37,698 nt of DNA, taken from assembly GCA_004560045.1 (NCBI GenBank), contig SFWF01000016.1:1-37698 (forward strand). The letters are read 5' to 3'. The position numbers and the translations under genes were made by a program. This document shows, piece by piece, positions 23,866-32,846 of this stretch (position 1 is its first letter; every line of letters begins with the position of its first letter). The notes under the pieces are model-generated. The model did no database searches. It was not told where the DNA came from and saw only the letters and a list, made by a program, of their open reading frames with translations. The DNA is from a bacterium (GTDB taxonomy: Bacteria > Bacillota > Clostridia > Oscillospirales > Acutalibacteraceae).

Positions 23866-23894
23866 ATTATAAAGCTATTCTCGGTTTATTTCAA
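23866..23894 (-). promoter_or_regulatory. promoter of the NUDIX gene
   Basis: Minus strand TTGAAA (23889-23894), 17 bases, TATAAT (23866-23871). Confidence 0.72.
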
Positions 23895-23931
23895 CGATTT
23901 TTTCACACAATAATCCCGAAAGGATGATAGT

Positions 23932-25728
23932 ATGTGTGGAATTGTCGGATTTGCGGCAGGCGAAAACGTTACCGATGATATTTTCGCGGGACTTTTAAGT
24001 CTCGAATACCGCGGCTACGATTCGGCGGGAATTGCGGTAATAAGGGATGGAAGAATAGAATGCGAAAAGGTTACGGGCAGGGTCTCTAAGCTTAAAGAGG
24101 CGGCAAAGGGGCTTTTCGGCAAGGTTGGAATAGGCCATACAAGGTGGGCGACCCACGGAGCGGCAACCAAGGCCAACGCACACCCTCACCTAAGCTACGA
24201 CGGCCGTTTCGCCCTCGTTCATAACGGGATAATCGAAAACTCTACCGAGCTTAAAAACGAGCTTGCGGGGCTCGGAATAGAGTTTAAAAGCGAGACCGAC
24301 AGCGAGGTGATCGTTCAGCTTATAGCCAAAAACTATTTAGGCGACCCCGTAAAGGCCTTGGACGCGGCCGTAAGGCGGCTTACGGGCTCCTTTGCGGTGG
24401 CCCTTATCTGTACCGATTTTCCGACGAGCGTTTTCGCCGCAAAAAAGGGCAGTCCTCTTATAGCGGGGGTCGGAAAGGCGAGCGCCATGCTTGCCTCCGA
24501 TATTCTCGCCCTTTCTCCCCACGCCGATAAGATATGCCGACTTGAGGACGGGGAGCTTCTTGAGATGAGAAAAAACGGATTTGGCTTTTATAAGGAGGGA
24601 AAACCTATAGAAAAGGAATTTGAGGAGATAAAAATGAAAAACATCAAGACAGATAAAGGGCAGTTCGAGCATTTTATGCTAAAGGAAATTTTCGACCAGC
24701 CCGAGGTAGCGAAAAGCATAATAGAAAAAAGAATTAAAAACGACGAGGTAGTATTTCCCGAGCTTGACCCCGAGATTTTTTCGGATATCAAGCATATAAG
24801 CATCATTGCCTGCGGCTCGGCCTATAACGCAGGGATAGCAGGAAAATATATTTTAAAGGAGCTTATGCGGCTACCCGTTACGGTATCCCTTGCCAGCGAA
24901 TACCGATACGCTACTCCCCTGCCCTTAGAGGGAACGCTGACGGTTTTTATAAGTCAGTCGGGAGAGACCGCCGACACCATAGCGGCGGCCGAAAGGGTAA
25001 GATTTCTAAGGGGTCGGTCGGTATCGATCGTGAACGTTAAGGACAGCACCCTGACGAGGCTTTCAGACTACACCCTCTATACCGAGGCAGGTCCCGAGGT
25101 AGCCGTCGCCACCACAAAGGGCTACACCGCTCAGGTAATGACCCTTTGTCTTTTAGGGATCTGGGCCAAACGAAACGAAAGGTCGGTGCTTTTCGAAGCG
25201 ACAGAGGCTATTAAAAGCATACCCGAAATAATGCTTCGTCTCCTCGGCACAAAGGATAAGGCCGAAGAGCTTGCAAAAAGGATACGGAAAGAGACCTCGG
25301 TTTATTTTATAGGAAGAAATATCGACTATGCCGTAGCCTTGGAGGCTTCGCTAAAGCTAAAGGAAATTTCTTATATTCATAGTGAGGCCTATGCCGCAGG
25401 GGAGCTTAAGCACGGCTCTATCGCCCTTATTGAGGAGGGGACAAAGGTCTTCGCCCTAAGCCTTATCCCCGAGCTTACCGATAAAACGATTTCGAGTATC
25501 AGGGAGGTTAAAACCCGAGGAGCCTGCGTTTTTGCGGTCTGCCGTGAGGAGGACGGGGCAACCGCGGAGGTTTCCGACGAGGTTATCCCCCTTCCCGTAG
25601 TTCATCCTATAGTAGGGGCAGTCTGTGAGGTTATTCCCTTTCAGCTTCTTGCATATTTTACGGCAAAGTACAGAGGCGCCGATATAGATAAGCCGAGAAA
25701 TCTCGCAAAATCGGTTACGGTCGAGTAA
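23932..25728 (+). CDS. glmS: glutamine--fructose-6-phosphate aminotransferase
   Basis: Makes glucosamine 6-phosphate for peptidoglycan precursors. 598 residues, full length. MCGIVGF provides the catalytic Cys after Met removal; HTRWATHGA and the VHNGIIEN region complete the glutaminase domain (1-220). Two SIS sugar-isomerase domains follow, with ACGSAYNAG, ISQSGETADT and the C-terminal AKSVTVE expected of GlmS. AAAGG lies eight bases before the ATG. The 91-base upstream gap is too short for a glmS ribozyme and shows none of its core. Confidence 0.97.
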   Translation: MCGIVGFAAGENVTDDIFAGLLSLEYRGYDSAGIAVIRDGRIECEKVTGRVSKLKEAAKGLFGKVGIGHTRWATHGAATKANAHPHLSYDGRFALVHNGIIENSTELKNELAGLGIEFKSETDSEVIVQLIAKNYLGDPVKALDAAVRRLTGSFAVALICTDFPTSVFAAKKGSPLIAGVGKASAMLASDILALSPHADKICRLEDGELLEMRKNGFGFYKEGKPIEKEFEEIKMKNIKTDKGQFEHFMLKEIFDQPEVAKSIIEKRIKNDEVVFPELDPEIFSDIKHISIIACGSAYNAGIAGKYILKELMRLPVTVSLASEYRYATPLPLEGTLTVFISQSGETADTIAAAERVRFLRGRSVSIVNVKDSTLTRLSDYTLYTEAGPEVAVATTKGYTAQVMTLCLLGIWAKRNERSVLFEATEAIKSIPEIMLRLLGTKDKAEELAKRIRKETSVYFIGRNIDYAVALEASLKLKEISYIHSEAYAAGELKHGSIALIEEGTKVFALSLIPELTDKTISSIREVKTRGACVFAVCREEDGATAEVSDEVIPLPVVHPIVGAVCEVIPFQLLAYFTAKYRGADIDKPRNLAKSVTVE

Positions 25729-25736
25729 AGGAAATA

Positions 25737-25803
25737 TTGATTTTCTGATATAAATAGTGTAAAATATTACTAAAATAACGGACAGACCTATTTTGGTCTG
25801 TCC
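25737..25803 (+). promoter_or_regulatory. promoter and 5'-UTR hairpin of the pgm-manA operon
   Basis: TTGATT (25737-25742), 17 bases, TAAAAT (25760-25765). Then GGACAGACC-TATTTT-GGTCTGTCC (25780-25803), a 9-pair hairpin without a T-tract, ending 25 bases before the start. It may stabilise the message or, weakly, end glmS transcription. Confidence 0.6.
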
Positions 25804-25828
25804 AAACTAAATTTTAAAGGTGCGTTAT

Positions 25829-27490
25829 ATGAATTTAAAGGAAAAATATTTACACTGGACAGAAAATTCCGACCCCGACACCGCCGCCGAGCTTAAGGCT
25901 ATCGGCAAGGACGAAAAGGAGATATACGAGCGTTTTTATAAAAATCTCGAATTCGGTACCGGGGGAATGAGAGGTCTTATCGGGGCAGGACCTAACCGCA
26001 TAAACCGCTACACCGTAGCCAAGGCCACCAAGGGTCTTGCCGAATACATAAAGGCGGCAGGAGAAGCCGCAATGAAAAAGGGAGTTGCCATCGCCCACGA
26101 TAACCGCCGTAAGAGCCGCGAATTTGCCGAGGTTACGGCAGGAGTTTTAGCCGCAAACGGAATTAAGTGCTATCTTTTTGAGGACCTTCGCACTACCCCC
26201 GAGCTTTCTTATGCCGTAAGAAGGCTTTCCTGCTTTGGAGGCGTCGTTATAACCGCTTCTCATAATCCTCCCGAATATAACGGCTATAAGATATACGACG
26301 ATACGGGCTGTCAGTTCGTACCCGATACGGCACAGCAGGTCATCGACGAGATAGAAAAGATCGAGGACGAGCTTAAGATAGAGCTCCTTTCCTTAAAGGA
26401 TGCAGGAGAGCTTATTGAGATCATCGGAAAAGAGATCGACGAGCCCTACTACGAGGAGGTTTTAGCCCTTCGCTTCGATAAGAATACCGATAAAAACATT
26501 AAGGTCATCTACACTCCTCAGCACGGCACGGGCAATATCCCCGTAAGATACGTTCTCGGAAAAGCAGGCTACGACCTTACCCCCGTTGAGGCCCAGTGTA
26601 TTCCCGATACCGAGTTTTCGGCCACCAAAAACCCCAACCCCGAAGCTAAAGAGGCCTACGAGCTTGCAATCGAGCTTATGAAGGAAAAGGGCGCCGATAT
26701 CGCTATAGCTACCGACCCCGACTGCGACCGTCTCGGCGCGGTTATAAGCCACAACGGAGAATATACCCTTCTTACGGGAAATCAGTCGGGAGCCATTATC
26801 CTTTACTATATCCTATCCCGTATGAAGGAGCAGGGCACCCTACCGAAAAACGGAATTATGTTCAATACCGTCGTTACCTCCACCCTTGGAGATAAGATCG
26901 CCGCAGGCTTCGGCGTCGAGACCGAAAAGACCCTTACCGGCTTTAAGTTTATCGGCGACAAGATAAAGCAGCACGAAAGAACCGACGGCAAGAAGTTCGT
27001 TTTCGGATATGAGGAAAGCTACGGCTGTCTTATAGGAGATTTCGTCCGCGATAAGGACGCCGTTCAGGCCTCCCTTATGTTCTGCGAGGCCGCCGACTAT
27101 TATAAAAAGCAGGGTAAGACCCTTATCGACGTTTTAAACGATATCTACAAGAAATACGGCTACTTCGCCGACAATCTCGTATCGGTTACCCTTAAAGGGG
27201 CCGAGGGCGCAAAGCAGATCTCGAAAATTATGGACGAGCTTCGCGCAAACATACCCGACGCTATCGCAGGCCACCCCATAAAGGAGGTCGTCGATTTTAA
27301 AGATCCTCCCGAGGGTTTTATTGCTTCAAACGTTCTGCTTTATAATTTTACCGACGGAAGCTTTGCGGCGGTAAGACCCAGCGGAACCGAGCCTAAGTGC
27401 AAGTTCTATTACTGCATCTGTGCCGAGAACAAAGCGGCGGCAGAGGCTAAAATGGCGGCTATTAAAAATTATTTTAAGGTGGAAAGCTAA
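25829..27490 (+). CDS. phosphoglucomutase/phosphomannomutase
   Basis: Alpha-D-phosphohexomutase interconverting hexose 1- and 6-phosphates. 553 residues from ATG 25829 (AAAGGTG upstream); a GTG at 25820 would only add three residues inside the ribosome site. Motifs: FGTGGMRG near the start, ITASHNPPEYNGYKIYDDTG with the phosphoserine, DPDCDRLG metal loop, GYEESYG sugar loop and RPSGTEPK phosphate loop. The length and FGTGGMRG place it with PgcA-type enzymes using glucose or mannose phosphates. Stop is one base from the manA start, so they are co-transcribed; both act at the hexose-phosphate node. Confidence 0.95.
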   Translation: MNLKEKYLHWTENSDPDTAAELKAIGKDEKEIYERFYKNLEFGTGGMRGLIGAGPNRINRYTVAKATKGLAEYIKAAGEAAMKKGVAIAHDNRRKSREFAEVTAGVLAANGIKCYLFEDLRTTPELSYAVRRLSCFGGVVITASHNPPEYNGYKIYDDTGCQFVPDTAQQVIDEIEKIEDELKIELLSLKDAGELIEIIGKEIDEPYYEEVLALRFDKNTDKNIKVIYTPQHGTGNIPVRYVLGKAGYDLTPVEAQCIPDTEFSATKNPNPEAKEAYELAIELMKEKGADIAIATDPDCDRLGAVISHNGEYTLLTGNQSGAIILYYILSRMKEQGTLPKNGIMFNTVVTSTLGDKIAAGFGVETEKTLTGFKFIGDKIKQHERTDGKKFVFGYEESYGCLIGDFVRDKDAVQASLMFCEAADYYKKQGKTLIDVLNDIYKKYGYFADNLVSVTLKGAEGAKQISKIMDELRANIPDAIAGHPIKEVVDFKDPPEGFIASNVLLYNFTDGSFAAVRPSGTEPKCKFYYCICAENKAAAEAKMAAIKNYFKVES

Positions 27491-27491
27491 T

Positions 27492-28424
27492 ATGAAAAAA
27501 TACCCCCTTCTTCTTTCCCCCGTTACCAAGGACTATCTTTGGGGCGGTGACCGACTTAAAACCGAATACGGCATCCCCTGCCCCACCGATATTTGCGCCG
27601 AGGGCTGGATGCTGGCCTGTCACGCCGACGGAACCAATACGGTTTTAAACGGCGAGCTTAAGGGCAAAAGCTTTAAGGAGGCCCTTTCCCTTTGGGGTAA
27701 CAATGAAGATTTTCCCATACTTATAAAGCTTATCGACGCTAAAGACAAGCTTTCGGTTCAGGTTCATCCCGAGGACGAATATGCCTATAAAAACGAGGGT
27801 GAACCGGGCAAGACCGAAATGTGGTATATTGTCGACTGTGACGAGGGAGCCGAGCTTATCTACGGCTTTAAGCGCGAGGTCGATAAGGACGAATTTGAAA
27901 AGCGCATAAGAGAAAACACCCTTGACGAGGTAGTAAACTACGTACCCGTAAAGAAGGGGGACGTTTTCTTTATTGCGGCAGGAACCCTTCACGCAATCGG
28001 AAAGGGTATACTTATCGCCGAAATTCAGCAAAACTCCAACACCACCTACCGCGTTTCGGATTATGGACGTCTTGGCGCCGACGGAAAGCCCCGAGCACTG
28101 CACATCGAAAAGGCTCTCGACGTAACCCGCACCGTGCCTCCTACCGTCCCTTACGGTGCGGTCGGAGAAGTATCGGAGCATAGCTTCGGTAAAGTCAGAA
28201 GCCTTGCCGACTGCGAGTATTTTAAGGTTAAGGCCATAAGTCTTGACGGAGGTTTCGGAATAAACAGTCCCGAATTCGTTTCCCTGCTCATCCTTGACGG
28301 AAAGGTCTCGGTTAAGTACGAAGAAGGCCTTATAGAAGCGGGCAAGGGCGACAGTATCTATATCCCCGAAAACTGCTCGGTTATGGTTTCGGGCAAGGGC
28401 GAGATAATTTATTCGGTAAAATGA
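27492..28424 (+). CDS. manA: mannose-6-phosphate isomerase, class I
   Basis: Interconverts mannose 6-phosphate and fructose 6-phosphate with zinc. 310 residues, typical of the short Firmicutes form. The KDYLWGGDRL start, LSVQVHPEDEYA and KTEMWYI (zinc ligands of QVHP and E), and the AAGTLHAIGKG loop are conserved. An open frame extends to 27420 but that region codes for the mutase; ATG 27492 has AGGTGG upstream. The pair mutase-manA suggests GDP-mannose or mannose salvage. Confidence 0.95.
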   Translation: MKKYPLLLSPVTKDYLWGGDRLKTEYGIPCPTDICAEGWMLACHADGTNTVLNGELKGKSFKEALSLWGNNEDFPILIKLIDAKDKLSVQVHPEDEYAYKNEGEPGKTEMWYIVDCDEGAELIYGFKREVDKDEFEKRIRENTLDEVVNYVPVKKGDVFFIAAGTLHAIGKGILIAEIQQNSNTTYRVSDYGRLGADGKPRALHIEKALDVTRTVPPTVPYGAVGEVSEHSFGKVRSLADCEYFKVKAISLDGGFGINSPEFVSLLILDGKVSVKYEEGLIEAGKGDSIYIPENCSVMVSGKGEIIYSVK

Positions 28425-28434
28425 GGAAGATTAA

Positions 28435-29097
28435 ATGAGTTTTGGTAATACGGTAATCTTCGGAGACAGCTATTCTACCTTCGAGGGATATATCCCCGAG
28501 GGGTACGCTTGTCACTATTTTCTTGTACCTAAAAACGAGGTCGACGTCACGAAGGTAGAGGAGACCTGGTGGTATAAGCTGATGAAGGAGACGGGATCGA
28601 CCCTCCTTCAAAACAACAGTTGGTCAGGCTCCACCATCGGCTACACCGCATACGGCGGACGCGACTGCTCGGGAGACAGTTCCTTTATATACCGCTTTGA
28701 AAAGCTTCTTAAGGACGGCTTTTTCGAGGAAAATAAGATAGATACCATCTTCGTTTTCGGCGGCACCAACGATTCCTGGTGCGGGGCTCCGCTTGGCGAG
28801 GAAAGCTACGGGGAGGTAGTCTTTAATGAGCGTTTCTCGGTTCTCCCCGCTATATGTCATTTTTTCAAAAGGATTGCCGAGGAGCTACCCGAGGTTAGAA
28901 AAATATGTATCGTAAACACCGGCCTTAAGGACGAAATTTCCTCCTGCCTTAAAAACGCCGCCGACAAATACGGCTTCGAAAAGGTAGTTTTATCGGATAT
29001 CGACAAAATGGCCGGTCACCCCACCATCAAAGGAATGGAGCAGATAAAGGAGCAGGTCAAGGCGGTTTCATTTTCATCTTCGGCTTCGCCGAGATAA
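28435..29097 (+). CDS. SGNH/GDSL-family hydrolase
   Basis: 220 residues, cytoplasmic. VIFGDSYSTFEG has the block I Ser nucleophile; NNSWSGSTIG, FGGTNDSW (block III Gly-Asn) and GHPT (catalytic His) complete the four blocks. It may be a deacetylase or esterase. It starts 10 bases after manA, with GAGGA before the ATG, and so belongs to the mutase-manA operon; a carbohydrate deacetylation role is inferred. The last residues (FSSSASPR) are not conserved in type and may be read-through from a degenerated end. Confidence 0.85.
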   Translation: MSFGNTVIFGDSYSTFEGYIPEGYACHYFLVPKNEVDVTKVEETWWYKLMKETGSTLLQNNSWSGSTIGYTAYGGRDCSGDSSFIYRFEKLLKDGFFEENKIDTIFVFGGTNDSWCGAPLGEESYGEVVFNERFSVLPAICHFFKRIAEELPEVRKICIVNTGLKDEISSCLKNAADKYGFEKVVLSDIDKMAGHPTIKGMEQIKEQVKAVSFSSSASPR

Positions 29098-29104
29098 ATT
29101 TGCA

Positions 29105-29200
29105 GCATCAGGGAAGAGGGAAGAGGGACGAGGGGATTTCCCGTGAGAAAGATATAAATTGGTTTTCCCTTTTCCCTTGTCCCTCCTCCCTAACCGTTAA
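29105..29200. repeat. GGGAAGA-type short-period repeat
   Basis: Purine-rich GGGAAGAGGGAAGAGGGACG (about 29110-29130) is followed by pyrimidine-rich TTTTCCCTTTTCCCTTGTCC (about 29163-29185). The two halves can pair. The style resembles the heptamer arrays of the cassette at 8 kb and the repeat at 34.5 kb. Confidence 0.6.
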
Positions 29201-29228
29201 AGCTAAACCTCTGCGGCACGCAGAAGAA

Positions 29229-29254
29229 AAAACCGCCGTAGGGCGGTTTTTATT
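29229..29254. terminator. bidirectional terminator
   Basis: AAAACCGCC-GTAG-GGCGGTTTT with A on the left and T on the right. It serves the convergent SGNH operon and MDR gene; it just overlaps the MDR stop. Confidence 0.85.
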
Positions 29255-30233
29255 CTACCGTCAGCACTACCTTGCCGACGTTTTGTCCTTTATATAGGAT
29301 ATCGTGGGCGGCTTCGGCCTCGGTTATGGGGAGAACCTTATAGATCGTGGGCTTGACCTCGCCTGTGGATACCTTGGGCCATACCTTTTTAACGAGGTCG
29401 GCTAAAATCTGTGCCTTAACCTCGGGGGTACGGGAGCGGAGGGTGGAACCGATTATACGAACGTTACGAACGTAGATGTTCTTAAGGTCGATCTCGGTCT
29501 TTGTTCCTGCAAGGGCGGCAATCATTATCCAGCGTGCGCCGTGACGGAGATAGTGAATGCATTTGCCCATTATCTCGCCGCCTAAGCAGTCGATGGCAAC
29601 GTCTACGGGATGACCTGCCTCAAGCTCTTCTTTGAGCACCTCGGAGATATCCTCCTTGGTGGTGACGACAACGCGGTCGGCATTAAGATGACCTATAGAT
29701 GCGGCGATCTCATCGGAAAGAACGGTTGTGATGACCCTTATTCCAAAGGCCTTTGCCATAGGAATAATAACGCTTGCAAGACCCGATGCGCCTGCGTTCA
29801 TAAGGAGGGTATCGCCTTCCCTTACGTTTCCCTCGATAAAGAGGTTAAGATATGCAGTTGCGAAGGCCTCTGGAATAGCCGCCGCCTCCACCATAGAGCA
29901 GTTTTCGGGGACGGGCATAAGCATATCGTACTTGATGTTAGCAAACTCTGCATATCCGCCGCCGCCAAGCAGGGCGCAGACCTTGTCGCCAACCCTCCAG
30001 TTCGATTTTTTAGCCGCTTCGGGTCCTACCTCGGTAATGGTTCCCGCGATCTCAAGTCCCATCCATTCGGGGCAGCCGGGAGGGGGCGGATAGTCTCCCT
30101 CTCTCTGCATAAGGTCGGCGCGGTTAAGGGCGGCCGCCTCGATCTTTACCATACAGTCCTCTGCACCAAGGACGGGATCGGGAACGTTATCCCAGCGAAG
30201 GGAACGGTCGTCGTTTACTAAAATTGCTTTCAT
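29250..30233 (-). CDS. NAD(P)H:quinone oxidoreductase, MDR family
   Basis: 327-residue medium-chain dehydrogenase/reductase of the zinc-free quinone oxidoreductase/PIG3 type. ALNRADLMQREGDYPPPPG (about 34-52) is the signature of this subgroup; GLEIAGTITEVG follows, and NAGASGLASVIIPMAKAFG (about 140-158) is the NADPH site, with the usual Gly-x-Gly-x-x-Gly loosened to GASGLAS. There are no zinc ligands. It starts four bases inside the end of the epimerase gene. Last gene of the AraC-linked operon; its substrate is not clear. Confidence 0.9.
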   Translation of the reverse strand: MKAILVNDDRSLRWDNVPDPVLGAEDCMVKIEAAALNRADLMQREGDYPPPPGCPEWMGLEIAGTITEVGPEAAKKSNWRVGDKVCALLGGGGYAEFANIKYDMLMPVPENCSMVEAAAIPEAFATAYLNLFIEGNVREGDTLLMNAGASGLASVIIPMAKAFGIRVITTVLSDEIAASIGHLNADRVVVTTKEDISEVLKEELEAGHPVDVAIDCLGGEIMGKCIHYLRHGARWIMIAALAGTKTEIDLKNIYVRNVRIIGSTLRSRTPEVKAQILADLVKKVWPKVSTGEVKPTIYKVLPITEAEAAHDILYKGQNVGKVVLTVE

Positions 30234-31237
30234 ATATCGTATTTCTCCTTTACCAATTTGTCCATAGCCTTTTCAATATCGTTTTCCCACCAAAGATAGT
30301 TCTTCGGCAGAGAGCTGAGTTCTTTTTTAAGGCCGACCCTTAAAGGAGTAAGGTCTTCCTTTTTTATACCTGTAACGGTGAGAATCTTCGTCGGGTCCAT
30401 ATTGCGGTCGTAAAAACGGTCGTAGATATGTTTTCTGTATTCGGCTATGTTATCCTTAAAAATGGTAAGATATTCATCGGTATCGATAAACTCGTAGTCG
30501 AGACCGACAAGAGTCTTATAAAGCTCGGCAACCTCTTCCCAGGAATTTTCCTCGCCGTTACATATAGTAAAGGTCTCGCCCATCGCCTTTTCGTTATTAA
30601 GAAGGGCGGTTATCATTTTCGCTACGTCACCCGACCAAATAAGAGCGGCGTGAAGCTTTCGAGCCTTTTCGGGAAGCACGACCTTTTTGCCCTGCGCCGC
30701 CCTGCGAAGGAAGGTACATGCCTCAAGTCCTACGAGCTGATACCGTCTCGTGGAATAGACCATAGTGGGGCGAAGGATGGTATAATTTTTATAGCCCGAG
30801 GAATTTAAAATATTCTCCTCCTGCGCCTTGTAGAGGCCATATTCTTTGTCGCAGTCGGCCAGAAACTCGAGGTCGGAAACCGCCTCTAAAAGACGGGGCG
30901 AGGTCTCCTTTACGGGATGCTCGCAGTCGGCGTATATTCGGTAGGACGATAAAAAGATATAGTGATCGGTAGAGTCGAGCAATTTTTTATATCTTTTTTC
31001 AAAGCTGTCTTTGCCGAAATAAAGCATAAAATCTATGATAGCGTCATAATGACTGCCCTCGAGAAAATCGAACAGCCAGTCGTCATCAAGAGCGTTTGCG
31101 ACTATATAATTCAAGTTTTCCAAGGCTTCGCCCGTTTCTCGGTCGACCGCATCGACCCTCCAGCCGTCCTTTATAAGCTCGGGCACAAGATGAACTCCCA
31201 TTGCGCCTCTCGCGCCTAAAACTAAAACTTTTTTCAT
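30230..31237 (-). CDS. NAD-dependent epimerase/dehydratase-like protein
   Basis: 335-residue extended-SDR protein. VLGARGAMGVHLVPEL (about 5-20) is the nucleotide loop (Gly-x-x-Gly-x-x-Gly form), FLSSYRIYADC a Ser-containing strand, YGLYKAQEE the YxxxK catalytic pair. LRPTMVYSTRRYQLVG and the DVAKMI segment fit sugar-nucleotide epimerases and reductases. The substrate is unknown. GGAG lies 11 bases before the ATG. It begins 82 bases after the upstream SDR with no terminator found, so it probably belongs to the same operon. Confidence 0.85.
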   Translation of the reverse strand: MKKVLVLGARGAMGVHLVPELIKDGWRVDAVDRETGEALENLNYIVANALDDDWLFDFLEGSHYDAIIDFMLYFGKDSFEKRYKKLLDSTDHYIFLSSYRIYADCEHPVKETSPRLLEAVSDLEFLADCDKEYGLYKAQEENILNSSGYKNYTILRPTMVYSTRRYQLVGLEACTFLRRAAQGKKVVLPEKARKLHAALIWSGDVAKMITALLNNEKAMGETFTICNGEENSWEEVAELYKTLVGLDYEFIDTDEYLTIFKDNIAEYRKHIYDRFYDRNMDPTKILTVTGIKKEDLTPLRVGLKKELSSLPKNYLWWENDIEKAMDKLVKEKYDI

Positions 31238-31319
31238 ATCAGCATCATCTCCTATCTCCTATTTTATCAAGCTTTTCGCGGCATAACAAGCCTATATTCT
31301 ATAGAAAAGGGGTATTATT

Positions 31320-32063
31320 CTATACCATTTTACGGCCGCCGTCGATAAGGATGTTCTGACCGACTATATAACGGGCCTCATCGGTACAGAGAAAGGCTAT
31401 AAGAGCAGCGTTTTCTCTGCCCGTTCCGGTTCTTCCCAATCGGCATAGCTTGGCATCATTATAAAAATCTATATCTCCGTCGGGAACGGGGCTGACGGTA
31501 CCGGGGGAAACGCAGTTTACGTTTATTCCCTGATTTACGACCTCTTTTGAGAGGGCGGCAGTCATTGCGATAACCGCGCCCTTGGTGGCCGAATAAGGCG
31601 CCATACCCTCGTTTCCATAGTGACCCGCAACGCTGGAAACATTGACGATTTTTCCATATCCGCGCTCTATCATTCCGCGAAGCACGGCACGGGTGACGTA
31701 AACCGTTCCGAAAACATTTATATCAAAATATTTTTTCCACAGCTCGGTTGTGGATTCGACAAAAAGGCTGTAGTTTCTCCAAACCGCGGCATTGTTTATA
31801 AGGAAGTCGATCTTGCCGAACTCCTTTTCTGCGGCTTCGACAGTAGCGCAGACCTCGGCTTCATTCGATATATCGCAGACGCCGGTTTTTGCCTTAACGC
31901 CCAACCGCTCACAGTCGGCTTTTACGGCTTTAAGCCCTTCCCCGTTCATATCGAGAAGAATCAGATCCGCGCCCATTTCGGCAAAGGTTACGGCTACGGC
32001 ATAGCCAAGACCTGCCGCCGCTCCCGTTATAAGTGCAACCTTTCCGCTGAATTTTTTATCCAT
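31320..32063 (-). CDS. short-chain dehydrogenase/reductase
   Basis: 247 residues, classical SDR. TGAAAGLGYAVAV (cofactor), LINNAAVWRN, VNVSSVAGHYG, YSATKGA with catalytic Tyr and Lys, and CVSPGTVSPVPDG. The Asp in LLDMNG after the second strand suggests NAD rather than NADP. The ATG has GGAG upstream, 13 bases after the DHQ-like gene. It shares the family but not close identity with the SDR at the operon head. Confidence 0.92.
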   Translation of the reverse strand: MDKKFSGKVALITGAAAGLGYAVAVTFAEMGADLILLDMNGEGLKAVKADCERLGVKAKTGVCDISNEAEVCATVEAAEKEFGKIDFLINNAAVWRNYSLFVESTTELWKKYFDINVFGTVYVTRAVLRGMIERGYGKIVNVSSVAGHYGNEGMAPYSATKGAVIAMTAALSKEVVNQGINVNCVSPGTVSPVPDGDIDFYNDAKLCRLGRTGTGRENAALIAFLCTDEARYIVGQNILIDGGRKMV

Positions 32064-32076
32064 TTTATTTTCTCCT

Positions 32077-32844
32077 TTAGTAGTCGAGTCCCTCGATGAC
32101 CTTTTTAAGCCGGGTCAGCTTAGGCTGAGCGGGAGTGTCGAAGGGGCCGTAGGACTGACAGGTAAGATAGGTGCAAACACCGAGCTGTGGTCCTAAGTTG
32201 CGGACAAGCTTCTGAGTAGGACCGCTCTCTAAATAGAGGAATTTCTTATTTAACGTCTTGTTAAGCTCGATTATGGTCTCGAAGCTCTTGGGAAGATCCT
32301 CGATAGCGTCGGTCCGGTTTACTATCTTAACCAGGTCTGCGCCCCGCTCTTCGTGACATTTTGCTATGTGAAGGGTCTCCTCTACGGTCAGATTGCTTCC
32401 CGTATGGGAGGACATTAAGACCTCTCCGCCCATAGCGTGGATCTTTTCGATAAGAGCCTTCTGTTTTTCTATAGCCTCGGGCTTTTCGGTGAGCTCCCAC
32501 CTTGAGCCGCGGTCGAACATATCTCCCATGATGTCGAGTATCGTCGCGCCGCACTCGAGGGCAAGCAGCAGAACCTCGACACATTCCTCGTCGGTATAGC
32601 CTTCGTTCTGATTATGTCTGTAGGAGGTGACGTAGATAGGCAAACCCTCGCAAGCCTCAAATATCTTGGTCAGATTTTCCTTAGTGCGAAGCTCCTTCTT
32701 GATTTTACAGAGCTGAATTCCGAAGGCGGTGGCGTCCTCGGCAAGGGAGGACTTTATCTTACAGATACATTCCTCCACGGTTTCGCACTGCACCATAGCG
32801 CAAAGAAGAGCCTCGTCGTGATTTACAAAAGATACTTTACTCAT
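32077..32844 (-). CDS. type I 3-dehydroquinate dehydratase-like protein
   Basis: 255 residues. ILDIMGD, EVLMSSHTGSNLT (candidate catalytic His), ADLVKIVNR (Schiff-base Lys) and YGPFDTPAQPKL (in place of the SAPGQ-type active-site loop, with Gln kept) follow the order of AroD. The His is followed by Thr-Gly, not the Asp-Phe usual for AroD, and the family's Arg motif is changed (QKLVR). Its setting among dehydrogenases suggests a relative that dehydrates another cyclic polyol or keto acid, or quinate/shikimate breakdown. This is an inference; a biosynthetic AroD is not excluded. Confidence 0.75.
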   Translation of the reverse strand: MSKVSFVNHDEALLCAMVQCETVEECICKIKSSLAEDATAFGIQLCKIKKELRTKENLTKIFEACEGLPIYVTSYRHNQNEGYTDEECVEVLLLALECGATILDIMGDMFDRGSRWELTEKPEAIEKQKALIEKIHAMGGEVLMSSHTGSNLTVEETLHIAKCHEERGADLVKIVNRTDAIEDLPKSFETIIELNKTLNKKFLYLESGPTQKLVRNLGPQLGVCTYLTCQSYGPFDTPAQPKLTRLKKVIEGLDY

Positions 32845-32846
32845 AT

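Noticed and set aside
23840..23932. glmS ribozyme upstream of glmS
   Set aside because: The gap is 91 bases, shorter than the ribozyme, and holds no matching core; it is mainly AT-rich with the NUDIX promoter on the other strand.
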